A stretch of DNA of 13,431 bases from Phycisphaerales bacterium (GTDB taxonomy: Bacteria > Planctomycetota > Phycisphaerae > Phycisphaerales > UBA1924). Within the stretch, counting starts at the first letter, position 1; each line of letters begins with the position of its first letter. The position numbers and the translations under genes were made by a program. Of this stretch, positions 6,899-13,431 are shown in pieces. The DNA lies in contig DOJA01000113.1 in the NCBI GenBank assembly GCA_003511945.1, forward strand, positions 1 through 13,431, given 5' to 3'. The notes below the pieces were generated by a model. It saw only the letters and a program-made list of their open reading frames with translations. It had not been told where the DNA came from and did not search any database.

Positions 6899-9800
6899 AT
6901 GCCCCCGATCCCCGCCCAGTCGGACCCCGGCACGAGCGACGGGCTGAACCCGGCCCAGCGCCGGGCCGCGGAGTTCGATGGGGGTCCGCTGATCGTCCTC
7001 GCCGGCCCGGGCACGGGGAAGACCCGCGTCATCGTCGCACGGATCGAGCGCCTCCTTCGCGACGGCGCCGAGCCGGAGTCGATCCTCGCGCTCTCGTTCA
7101 GCCGCAAGGCCGCCGCGCACATGCGCGACAAGGCCGCCGAACGGGTGGGCGCCCGCACCGCCGAGCGGCTCAACGCCTCGACCTTCCACGCCTTCGGCAG
7201 CACGATGCTGGCACGGTTCGGCGACCTGCTCGGGCTGCGCCGTCAGCGCACGCTGATGGACTCCGCTCAGACCCGGCGCCTCCTCCGCCGCCTCGTGCGC
7301 GAGCACGACCTGTTCCGCCACCACCAGGCCCGCGGGCGCGACGGCGTGCTCGACGACGCCGGTGCGTTCATCTCCCTCTGCCGCCAGTGGGCCAGAACCC
7401 CCGCCGACGCCCTCGCCCACGCCGACCGCTGGACGCGCTCGCTCGCGGACACCGACCTCGCCGCGGACGAGCGCGCCGCGCAGCGCTCCCGCCTGAACGA
7501 CTTCCGCGACCGCGCCCGGCTCTATGACCTCTTCGCCCGCGCCTGCATCGACGAGGGGCTGGTCACCTACGACGACTTCCTCGCCCTCCCCTTGCGCCTG
7601 CTGAGCGAGCACCCAGCGCCCGGCGCCATCCTGCGATCGGAGATCCGCCACATCCTCGTCGACGAGTACCAGGATGTGAACCGCGCCCAGATCGAACTCC
7701 TTAAGCACCTGGCGCCCCCCGCCGCGGGGGGGGGATCATCGCCCGGGCCGGACCTGTGCGTCGTGGGCGACGACGATCAGGCCATCTACGCCTTCCGCGG
7801 CTCCGACCCCGGCGCCTTCAACGAGTTCCGCGCCGTCTGGCCGCACGCTGCTGTCGTCGCTCTGACCGACAACTACCGCAACTCCCGCGCCGTCGCCGCC
7901 GTTGCCGGCGCGATCATCGCCCGCTGCGATCAGCGCGTCGAGCCCGACAAGGTCATCAACCCCGTAGGGGAGGACGGGCTCGGCGCGCCCGAGGGCGCTG
8001 TCGAGGGCGTCATCCTCGCCGGCGACCGCGAGGCCGGCGTGGTCGTCGCCTCTCTCGTGCGCCTCATCCGCAGGGACGACCCGGAACGCGGGCCGTCGAT
8101 CGGCGTGCTCGCCGGCGCCAACTCCCACGCGCAAAGCGTCGCCGCCGCGCTGGAGCGGGCCGAGATCCCCGCCTCCCTCCTCGCGAGGCGCACCCCACTC
8201 GACGATCCCGCGGTGCAGGACCTGCTCGCGTGGATCAGCGTGCTCACCGCGCCGGTCCTGGATCCCCCCGTCACCGCGGTGGAGCGCCTGCTCGCGCGCC
8301 CGCCCTTTTCCGTGCCGGCGGAGGACGCCGCCCGCTGGGCGCAGTCGTTCAGGCGGGAACGGTCCCTCGCCGAGGACGCGCAGCCGCCATCGTTCATCGA
8401 CTGGCTCCGCGCCGCGCACACGGACGACCCCTCCGTGGCCCGGTTCCTCTCTTTGCTCGACGACTTCCGCGCCCTCGCCGGGCACGCCCCCGCCGACCGC
8501 GTGATCGACGCCATCGTCCGCGACGCCGAGCTCGTCCACGCCGAGATACTCGACCCCCGCGGGCGGGCCGACCGCATCGCCACTCTCGTGCAGGTGCTCC
8601 GCTTCGTGCGCTCCCGCCAGCCGTTCCTTGATCCCCCGGGCGGGCTCCACGCCTGGACCGCCTACTACCACGACCTCCACAGCGACGAGCGGCAGTTCGC
8701 GCTCCGCTCGAGCGAAGACCTCGACGAGCCCTCGGACGACGACGCCCCCGCAGCGCCCGGCTCGCCGGTTGGACCGAGCGTCGTCCAGGTGCTCACCGCC
8801 CACGCGGCCAAGGGGCTGGAGTTCGATGTGGTCATCCTCGTCCGCTGCCGCTCGGGCGGGTTCCCGCCCAAGCGCCGCGCCGATCACCGCGGCGACCTCG
8901 CCCCCGACGAGTTCCTCGCCGCGCCCCGCGCCGATCAGGACGAGGAGCACCGACGGATCTTCTATGTCGCCTGCACCCGCGCCCGCCGGCGTCTGGTCCT
9001 CCTCGCCAAGGCCAAGGCAAAGACCAAGCTGCGCCCCGGCGACGCCTCCGACTACTTCAACGAACTCACCCTGGGCGATCCCCCGCTGGTGCGGGTCGTC
9101 CACCAGGGCGCCGACCTGATCGACCGCGCCGGGCTCACCCCGGACGACGACCGCCCTCTCGATGACGACGCCCCCGTCGAGCGCGCCAGCTCGGCACGCC
9201 TCATCGACGACGAGGCGGCCCGGGTGCGCCGTTCCGTCTACGCCGCCCTGCACGACGCCTCCGACCCCCGCGCGCACGCCGATCCCCCCGCCCGCGTCGC
9301 GATCCACGAGCGCCTCGCCCACGCCGCCGACGCGCTCTCCGCCCTCGCACTCCTCCGCGCCGGAGCCGATCTGCCCGCCGACCTCCCCGAGCCCTTCGCC
9401 GCCCGGCTCCGCGCCGTGCGCGACGCCGCCCGCAGCGCGGCCAGCCCCGTCCCCTTCACCCACCCCGTCCCCGGCCCGCTCGACCTCTCCTACTCCTCGG
9501 TCGAGCTCTACGGCCGCTGCCCGAGGTGCTGGTACGCGCGCCATGTGCTCAAACTCGAAGAACCCCGGTCCGAGGCCCTCGAAGCCGGCACAGTGCTGCA
9601 CGCCGCCCTCGAAGAGTTTTTCAATACCTGGCGCCGCGCCGACGCCGAGGGGCGCGCCCTCCCGGGCGCCGACTCGCTCGAAGCCATCGTCCGCCGCGTG
9701 TGTCGCGAGCAGTGCCCGCCCGCGCAGCCGCTCGACCCCGAGAGCGTCCGCACGGCCGTCGCCCAGGCCCGCCACGCCCTCGAATCACTCCACGACCCCG

Positions 9801-10264
9801 CGGACAACATCCTCCACATCGAGCAGCGGATCGCCTTCCCCTGGCCCGACCCCGACGGACTCCCCGCGCACAGGTTCACCGCCAAGGTCGACCGCATCGA
9901 CCAGCGCCCCGACGGCTCGTTCCGCATCATCGACTACAAGACCGGCCACGCCGGCAAGGACCTGCTGAACCCAGGCCCGGACGACCTGCAACTGGCGCTC
10001 TACGCCATCGCCCTGGACGCGCTCCTCCGCTCCGACCCGCGGGAGCCCGCGCCGATCCCCGCCGAGTCCCCCCACGCGGGCGCCGCGGAGTACTGGCTCC
10101 TCGCCACCGCCCAGCGCGGCCAGATCGACCTCAAGCGCCTTGACCTCTTGAAAGCCGCAAAGACCGTCGATCGCGCCATCCGCGGCATCCGCTCCGGAGA
10201 GTTCCCGCGCGGAAAGCAAAATGAGTGCCGCGGGCTCTGCCACCCGCTACCGGACGACCGCTGA
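6899..10264 (+). CDS. UvrD/Rep-type helicase fused to a PD-(D/E)XK (RecB-like) nuclease
   Basis: A 1121-residue ATP-dependent DNA helicase-nuclease, probably acting in double-strand break end processing or other repair. Helicase motifs: Walker A AGPGTGKT (35-42), Walker B ILVDEYQDV (252-260), motif III VVGDDDQAIYAFRG (288-301), motif IV ALTDNYRNS (321-329), motif V VLTAHAAKGLEFD (631-643) and motif VI IFYVACTRARRRL (687-699). The nuclease follows at about 863-1121: SYSSVELYGRCPRC (864-877), GTVLHAALEEF with H901, D998 in KVDRID, and FRIIDYKTG with D1012 and K1014. C874, C877, C1110 and C1114 could form a metal or Fe-S site. The ATG at 6899 begins just before the Q-motif region LNPAQRRAAE; the upstream in-frame extension lies over the phosphatase gene and is rejected. 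A C6/G9 hairpin codes a low-complexity insert at about 272-281. The architecture resembles AdnB/AddA-like repair enzymes, but no partner subunit is adjacent. The 3' end overlaps phhA by 18 bases. Confidence 0.93.
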   Translation: MPPIPAQSDPGTSDGLNPAQRRAAEFDGGPLIVLAGPGTGKTRVIVARIERLLRDGAEPESILALSFSRKAAAHMRDKAAERVGARTAERLNASTFHAFGSTMLARFGDLLGLRRQRTLMDSAQTRRLLRRLVREHDLFRHHQARGRDGVLDDAGAFISLCRQWARTPADALAHADRWTRSLADTDLAADERAAQRSRLNDFRDRARLYDLFARACIDEGLVTYDDFLALPLRLLSEHPAPGAILRSEIRHILVDEYQDVNRAQIELLKHLAPPAAGGGSSPGPDLCVVGDDDQAIYAFRGSDPGAFNEFRAVWPHAAVVALTDNYRNSRAVAAVAGAIIARCDQRVEPDKVINPVGEDGLGAPEGAVEGVILAGDREAGVVVASLVRLIRRDDPERGPSIGVLAGANSHAQSVAAALERAEIPASLLARRTPLDDPAVQDLLAWISVLTAPVLDPPVTAVERLLARPPFSVPAEDAARWAQSFRRERSLAEDAQPPSFIDWLRAAHTDDPSVARFLSLLDDFRALAGHAPADRVIDAIVRDAELVHAEILDPRGRADRIATLVQVLRFVRSRQPFLDPPGGLHAWTAYYHDLHSDERQFALRSSEDLDEPSDDDAPAAPGSPVGPSVVQVLTAHAAKGLEFDVVILVRCRSGGFPPKRRADHRGDLAPDEFLAAPRADQDEEHRRIFYVACTRARRRLVLLAKAKAKTKLRPGDASDYFNELTLGDPPLVRVVHQGADLIDRAGLTPDDDRPLDDDAPVERASSARLIDDEAARVRRSVYAALHDASDPRAHADPPARVAIHERLAHAADALSALALLRAGADLPADLPEPFAARLRAVRDAARSAASPVPFTHPVPGPLDLSYSSVELYGRCPRCWYARHVLKLEEPRSEALEAGTVLHAALEEFFNTWRRADAEGRALPGADSLEAIVRRVCREQCPPAQPLDPESVRTAVAQARHALESLHDPADNILHIEQRIAFPWPDPDGLPAHRFTAKVDRIDQRPDGSFRIIDYKTGHAGKDLLNPGPDDLQLALYAIALDALLRSDPREPAPIPAESPHAGAAEYWLLATAQRGQIDLKRLDLLKAAKTVDRAIRGIRSGEFPRGKQNECRGLCHPLPDDR
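7715..7734 (+). repeat. C6-loop-G9 hairpin and poly-G tract in the helicase gene
   Basis: CCCCCC (7715-7720), the loop GCCGC (7721-7725) and nine G (7726-7734) can fold into a tight hairpin. The segment codes PPAAGGG between Walker B and motif III, at a place where related helicases usually have a short loop. A nine-base homopolymer is prone to slippage, and a one-base change would truncate the protein. Confidence 0.7.
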
Positions 10265-11110
10265 CACCCCCGCCTCGTTCAGCACCCGCTCCGCGTACGA
10301 CTGCATCGCGTCCCGCAACTGCTCGAACGACTCCAGCACATACAGGATCGGCTGGTAGTGGTCGATCTCGAAGGAGGTCTCGCACACCCGTTCCAGCTCG
10401 AACGGGCGCCGGTCCACCTCCGGGCTCTCCAGCGCGTGGTGCCCCTCCCCTTCGGAGGAGATGAGCCCGCTGCCGTAGAGCTTCAGACGCCCCCCCTCGC
10501 GGATGAGCCCGAACTCCACCGTGAACCAGAAGAGCCGCGCCAGGCGGGTGGTGTGCTCCGGGTTGTTCGTGTGGAGCGCCGCCTGCCCGTAGGTCTGCAG
10601 GAAGTCCGCGAACACCGGGTCGGCGTGCAAGGGCACATGCCCGAAGACATCGTGGATGATGTCCGGCTCGGGCAGGTAGTCCATGTGCGACCGGGGGCGC
10701 ACGGTCACGGTCGTGGGGAACTGGCGCTGCGCCAGGAAGGCGAAGAAGCACTTGGGGGGCAGGTAGCCCGGCACGCCGTGCGACGACCACCCCGTCAGCT
10801 TCAGCAGGCGCTCGTTGATCTCCGACAGGCGCGCGACGCGATCAGGGCGCAGGTTGATCAGGCGGCTCCCGTTCAGGAACACCTCGCTGCCGTACTCGCT
10901 CAGCTGCTCCATGCGCTTGCGGAAGATGGTCCCCCAGACCTCGTGGTCCCCGGGGGTGTACTTCTCGTACCGCTGGGTGATCTTCATCGGCTCGATGTCG
11001 ATCCGCTCGGGCGACAGGTTCTCCGATGCGTCGGCGTGCGCCTGCGCGTCCCGCGCCTCGTCGGAATCGATGACCGGAGAATAGATCGGACCCTTGCCCA
11101 TCATCGCCAT
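10247..11110 (-). CDS. phhA: phenylalanine 4-monooxygenase
   Basis: A 287-residue cytoplasmic, non-haem iron and pterin-dependent enzyme that hydroxylates L-phenylalanine to L-tyrosine. The iron ligands are visible: H153 and H158 in IIHDVFGHVPL, and E199 in WFTVEFGL. The pterin/substrate segment TVTVRPRSHMDYLPEPD (134-150) and the HTNNPEHTTRLARLFW stretch (180-195) are typical of bacterial aromatic amino acid hydroxylases. Length fits the single-domain bacterial type, with no regulatory ACT domain. The ATG at 11110 has AGGAG 8 bases upstream. The open frame continues far upstream across the phosphoribosyltransferase gene, but that part has no protein-like similarity and is antisense to a real gene. 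No pterin-carbinolamine dehydratase gene (phhB) is nearby. The tail overlaps the helicase end by 18 bases. Confidence 0.96.
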   Translation of the reverse strand: MAMMGKGPIYSPVIDSDEARDAQAHADASENLSPERIDIEPMKITQRYEKYTPGDHEVWGTIFRKRMEQLSEYGSEVFLNGSRLINLRPDRVARLSEINERLLKLTGWSSHGVPGYLPPKCFFAFLAQRQFPTTVTVRPRSHMDYLPEPDIIHDVFGHVPLHADPVFADFLQTYGQAALHTNNPEHTTRLARLFWFTVEFGLIREGGRLKLYGSGLISSEGEGHHALESPEVDRRPFELERVCETSFEIDHYQPILYVLESFEQLRDAMQSYAERVLNEAGVSAVVR

Positions 11111-11118
11111 GTGCCGGG

Positions 11119-11123
11119 CTCCT
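11119..11123 (-). promoter_or_regulatory. ribosome binding site of phhA
   Basis: AGGAG on the - strand ends 8 bases before the ATG at 11110. It fixes the start among several nearby ATG codons (the protein begins MAMM). Confidence 0.65.
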
Positions 11124-11181
11124 GCGGCGCGCCCGCGCGAAGGTTGCGCGAAAACCCCATCGGGCGCTCGTCGTCTCAAAA

Positions 11182-11187
11182 AGTATA
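11182..11187 (-). promoter_or_regulatory. candidate -10 of the phhA promoter
   Basis: TATACT on the - strand (one mismatch to TATAAT) lies in the most AT-rich patch of the window, 72 bases before the phhA ATG. The hexamer 17 bases upstream is CGTGGT, a poor -35, so an activator or an alternative sigma factor is possible. The predicted leader would be about 65 bases. Confidence 0.5.
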
Positions 11188-11199
11188 GCCGTCTCCTCA

Positions 11200-11228
11200 T
11201 TGACACCACGCCGCGCGGACGCCACTGT
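11200..11228 (+). promoter_or_regulatory. candidate promoter of the phosphoribosyltransferase gene
   Basis: A perfect TTGACA -35 hexamer lies at 11200-11205. Seventeen bases on, 11223-11228 reads CACTGT, a weak -10. Transcription would begin about 35 bases before the ATG at 11270. It sits immediately beside the divergent phhA -10, so the two promoters would share or compete for the same DNA. The rest of the 11111-11269 spacer shows nothing else that I can support. Confidence 0.35.
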
Positions 11229-11269
11229 CCACGCGGAGCGCTCGCCCCGACCGCCGCGCTCACGCGCCG

Positions 11270-11953
11270 ATGAAACCCCTCTACGACGATCGCGCCGACG
11301 CCGGCCGCCACCTGGCGGCCCTCCTCCGCGGGCGCCGGTTCGTCCGCCCCCTGGTCCTGGGCGTTCCCAGGGGCGGCGTTCCCGTCGCCCGCGAGATCGC
11401 CCTCGCCCTGAACGCCGAGCTCGATGTCCTGCTCGTCCACAAACTCAGCCACCCTCGCAACCCCGAACTCGCGATCGGCGCCGTCGGCGAGGGAGGCGTG
11501 CGCTGGCTCGCGGGTTCCGGGGGTTCCGGGGGCGTCACCCCCGCGGAGATCGAGCGCGAGTCCGCCCGGCGCGCGCGAGAGATCGAACTCCGCGCCGCCG
11601 CCTACCGCACCATCCGGCGCCCCGCCGACGCCCGGGGGCGCGACATCATCCTGACCGACGACGGCGCCGCCACCGGCGCGACTCTGCGCGCCGGGGTCAT
11701 GCTCCTGCGCGCGCGCCACGCCGGGCTGGTGGTCGTCGCGGTCCCGATCGCCTCCGTCGAGGCCGCCCGGGCGCTCAAGGAAGCCGCCGACGACTTCGTC
11801 TGCCCCCGAGTCACCGACGACTTCAGCGCCGTCGCCGAGTTCTACCGCGACTTCACGCCCACGACCGACGACCAGGTCGAGCGGATCCTCCGCGCCGCTC
11901 CCAGCATCGTCATCAATCCCGTCGTCCGCCCGCGGCCTCCATCTGGCGTCTGA
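11270..11953 (+). CDS. type I phosphoribosyltransferase family protein
   Basis: A 227-residue cytoplasmic protein with the PRTase fold. The PRPP-binding loop is IILTDDGAATGATL (126-139), with the acidic pair D130-D131. Upstream, LVLGVPRGGVPVA (28-40) and VHKLSHPRNPELAIGAV (56-72) are the segments typical of the group annotated only as phosphoribosyltransferase, often of unknown substrate. The C-terminal FYRDFTPTTDDQV (about 203-215) is also typical of that group. A 9-base tandem duplication inserts GSGGSG at 82-87. The ATG at 11270 lacks a Shine-Dalgarno, but the protein begins where the family does. It is transcribed divergently from phhA and its tail overlaps mreD by 41 bases. It is not a recognisable purine or pyrimidine salvage enzyme, so the substrate is left open. 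Confidence 0.88.
   Translation: MKPLYDDRADAGRHLAALLRGRRFVRPLVLGVPRGGVPVAREIALALNAELDVLLVHKLSHPRNPELAIGAVGEGGVRWLAGSGGSGGVTPAEIERESARRAREIELRAAAYRTIRRPADARGRDIILTDDGAATGATLRAGVMLLRARHAGLVVVAVPIASVEAARALKEAADDFVCPRVTDDFSAVAEFYRDFTPTTDDQVERILRAAPSIVINPVVRPRPPSGV
11512..11529 (+). repeat. 9-base tandem duplication in the phosphoribosyltransferase gene
   Basis: GGGTTCCGG is present twice in a row (11512-11520 and 11521-11529). It encodes a flexible GSGGSG segment between two conserved blocks. Confidence 0.85.
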
Positions 11954-12479
11954 ACCCCAGCAGCACCCCCAGACGGTGCAGCACGAACGACATGGGCACC
12001 GCAACCACCCCCGTGTACGCCGCCGACGCCAGCCGCGGCCACAGCTCCGACGCGGCGCTCCCGAACACCAGACCGTCGTACGACGATCGCACCCGCAGCA
12101 GCGCCACCACGATGGCCGACGCCACCGTCCCCGCGATCGCCGCCAGGATGCCCGCCGTGATCGGGTGACGCCTGAACATCATCGTTCGGCACGACAGCAC
12201 CGCGTACGCGCCCCCGGCGCACCCCAGCGCCCACGGGCCAACGATCACCGCCGTCTCCCCGTCGGTCGTCGGCACCTGGTGCACCAGGTCCATCAGCACG
12301 CCCAGCACCAGCGCCGCGCCCAGCAGCGCCGTCGGGCGCGCCCACAGCGAAACGAACACCACGAGCACCATCAGAAAACTCGGGGCGATCCCCCCGGTGC
12401 CGATCTGGAACGCGTCCCGAAGGCCCACCTCCATGCCCAGGACCACCCACGCGACCAGCGCGAACACCAGCCAGTTCAT
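11913..12479 (-). CDS. mreD: rod shape-determining protein MreD
   Basis: A 188-residue inner-membrane protein of the elongasome that works with MreC and MreB to direct lateral wall synthesis. Hydrophobic stretches at about 2-17, 33-48, 51-66, 77-97, 108-128 and 152-174 suggest five to six membrane helices. GVLMDLV (60-66), with D64, matches the conserved aspartate motif of MreD. The sequence is otherwise weakly conserved, as usual for the family, so the call leans on position. Its ATG overlaps the mreC stop (ATGA, 12479-12476), with GGAGG (12491-12487) 7 bases upstream, so the two are translationally coupled. The 3' end overlaps the opposing phosphoribosyltransferase gene by 41 bases. No mrdA or rodA follows. 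Confidence 0.85.
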   Translation of the reverse strand: MNWLVFALVAWVVLGMEVGLRDAFQIGTGGIAPSFLMVLVVFVSLWARPTALLGAALVLGVLMDLVHQVPTTDGETAVIVGPWALGCAGGAYAVLSCRTMMFRRHPITAGILAAIAGTVASAIVVALLRVRSSYDGLVFGSAASELWPRLASAAYTGVVAVPMSFVLHRLGVLLGFRRQMEAAGGRRD

Positions 12480-13387
12480 GGGCGCCCCTCCCCACCCGCG
12501 GCGTCCGCGTCCGACTCCTGCGTCGCAATCCGCAGCACCACGCTCCGCACCCGCGCGGGCTCGAAGTCCGGGCGCACCACCACCCGCCGGAACAGAGGCC
12601 TGTCCGTCTCCTCCACGCGGATCACCCGCCCCACGATCAGCCGCTGCGCGCTCGTCGGCCAGTGCGCATCGTCCAGGAACGCCAGGTCCCCGCGGCTCAC
12701 GCGCTCGGCGCCCACCGCCCCAAGGTCCCCCGCCAGCGTCCCGTCGCCCACCGGCTCCAGCTGGCACCGCGGCGCCCCTTCCATGCGCTCCGGGGTCACC
12801 TCCCCATCGGGGATGAGCAGCGCCTCGACGAACCGGGGCGACAGCCGCCGGTCGGTGATGAGCTGCACCGTGCTGACCATCGACTCCACCCGGCTCACCC
12901 GCCCGACCAGGTGCTGGGGCTCGCTCACCGCCACCGCCACTGTCGCTGTCGTCACCCCGTGCGCCCGCCCGCGCGACACCTCGATCGTCCCCGCCCCGGG
13001 GTCCGCGCCCACCCGCGACGCCTCCAGCCGGCGCACCGAGGCCAGCGAGCCGTACGACTCACCATCCTGCAGCGCCCGCACGGTCTCGCGCAGCTGCGCG
13101 TTCTCCTGCTCCGCCCGCAGGTACGCGCCGCGGTAGTAGTCCCGCTGCCGGCGCAGGTCGGCGAGTTCCGGCCCGTCCTCGCCCCCGCCCCCACTCCGGA
13201 CCCGCCCCGGGCGCAGCCACCCCGAGAGCGCCGACATCGGACCCGACACCGGCGCCGCCACCGTCATCACCGGGTCGCGCAGCCACCCCGCCCAGCGGGT
13301 GAACCGCTGGGGAAGCAGCGCGAACAGCAGCATCAGGCCCAGAGCCAGCGTGACCGTCGCGCGGGGGCTCAGCGTGCGTCGTGCCAT
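12476..13387 (-). CDS. mreC: rod shape-determining protein MreC
   Basis: A 303-residue bitopic membrane protein, the periplasmic scaffold of the cell-elongation machinery. A short basic N-terminus (MARRTLSPR) is followed by one membrane helix (about 10-26) and a coiled coil (about 72-107, ELADLRRQRDYYRGAYLRAE). The two-part beta domain runs from about 110 to 285, with the family hallmark LVGRVSRVESMVSTVQLITD at 160-179 and IVGRVIRVEE near 251-260. The protein ends in a short hydrophilic tail. The ATG at 13387 has no clear Shine-Dalgarno. It heads an mreC-mreD pair. mreB, its usual upstream partner, would lie beyond the right edge. Confidence 0.92.
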   Translation of the reverse strand: MARRTLSPRATVTLALGLMLLFALLPQRFTRWAGWLRDPVMTVAAPVSGPMSALSGWLRPGRVRSGGGGEDGPELADLRRQRDYYRGAYLRAEQENAQLRETVRALQDGESYGSLASVRRLEASRVGADPGAGTIEVSRGRAHGVTTATVAVAVSEPQHLVGRVSRVESMVSTVQLITDRRLSPRFVEALLIPDGEVTPERMEGAPRCQLEPVGDGTLAGDLGAVGAERVSRGDLAFLDDAHWPTSAQRLIVGRVIRVEETDRPLFRRVVVRPDFEPARVRSVVLRIATQESDADAAGGEGRP

Positions 13388-13431
13388 GGTCCGAGGGGCG
13401 GGCGGGGGCGTGTTCGCCTACGCCGCGCTGT
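13388..13431 (-). other. window edge upstream of mreC, possible tail of a preceding gene
   Basis: On the - strand a TAG at 13420-13418 could end a gene lying beyond the window, 30 bases before the mreC ATG. mreB is the usual neighbour there, but four codons are too few to test that. Confidence 0.2.

Noticed and set aside
7736..9775. A 679-residue open frame on the - strand opposite the helicase gene.
   Set aside because: The + strand frame has every helicase and nuclease motif; the antisense frame is Gly/Ala/Val/Glu-rich with no motif.
10247..10264. A frameshift at the end of the helicase gene that would restore a longer cysteine-rich tail.
   Set aside because: Reading the other frames by eye gave no obvious continuation with the expected cysteines, and the opposing phhA frame is intact; kept only as a question about the cysteine pattern.
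11111..12004. An N-terminal extension of phhA by 298 residues.
   Set aside because: It is antisense to the phosphoribosyltransferase gene and Gly/Asp-rich without domains; the ATG at 11110 has a good ribosome binding site.

Overview
The window is very GC-rich (roughly 70%), densely coded bacterial chromosome. Third codon positions are almost always C or G and genes abut or overlap. Gene content is core metabolism, transport, DNA repair and cell shape. The codon style, weak use of Shine-Dalgarno sites and a palindromic repeat inside sucB suggest Planctomycetota, perhaps Phycisphaerae. That placement is inference, not something the sequence proves.

Layout, left to right: (1) sucA and sucB on the + strand (189-4462) encode the E1 and E2 components of the 2-oxoglutarate dehydrogenase complex, preceded by a GC-rich leader with alternating complementary arms. 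The E3 gene is not here. (2) On the - strand, a low-molecular-weight protein tyrosine phosphatase (6846-6310) is coupled by a 4-base GTGA overlap to a CPA1-type cation/proton antiporter with a C-terminal TrkA-N domain (6313-4466). It converges on sucB with a 3-base gap. (3) A UvrD-type helicase fused to a PD-(D/E)XK nuclease (6899-10264, +) diverges from the phosphatase. (4) phhA, phenylalanine 4-hydroxylase (11110-10247, -), converges on the helicase with an 18-base overlap. (5) A type I phosphoribosyltransferase (11270-11953, +) diverges from phhA across a 159-base spacer holding the best promoter candidates. (6) mreC-mreD (13387-11913, -), the elongasome scaffold pair, are joined by an ATGA overlap, and mreD overlaps the phosphoribosyltransferase tail by 41 bases.

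No RNA genes, insertion sequences, CRISPR arrays or phage genes were seen, and no intergenic stretch exceeds 300 bases. The transcription units appear functionally unrelated apart from sucAB, the phosphatase/antiporter pair and mreCD.

The most unusual signal is not a gene. Reading the whole + strand by eye, I found no ACGT tetramer in 13.4 kb, where base composition predicts about 30. Genes on both strands switch from the preferred NAC codon to NAT exactly where the next codon begins with GT. Second is a 96-base segment in the sucB linker: a (TTC)n microsatellite, T-ending codons foreign to the gene, and a 19-base perfect palindrome, looking like an in-frame insertion. Several other genes carry small in-frame tandem repeats or homopolymer tracts in loops, suggesting recurrent slippage.
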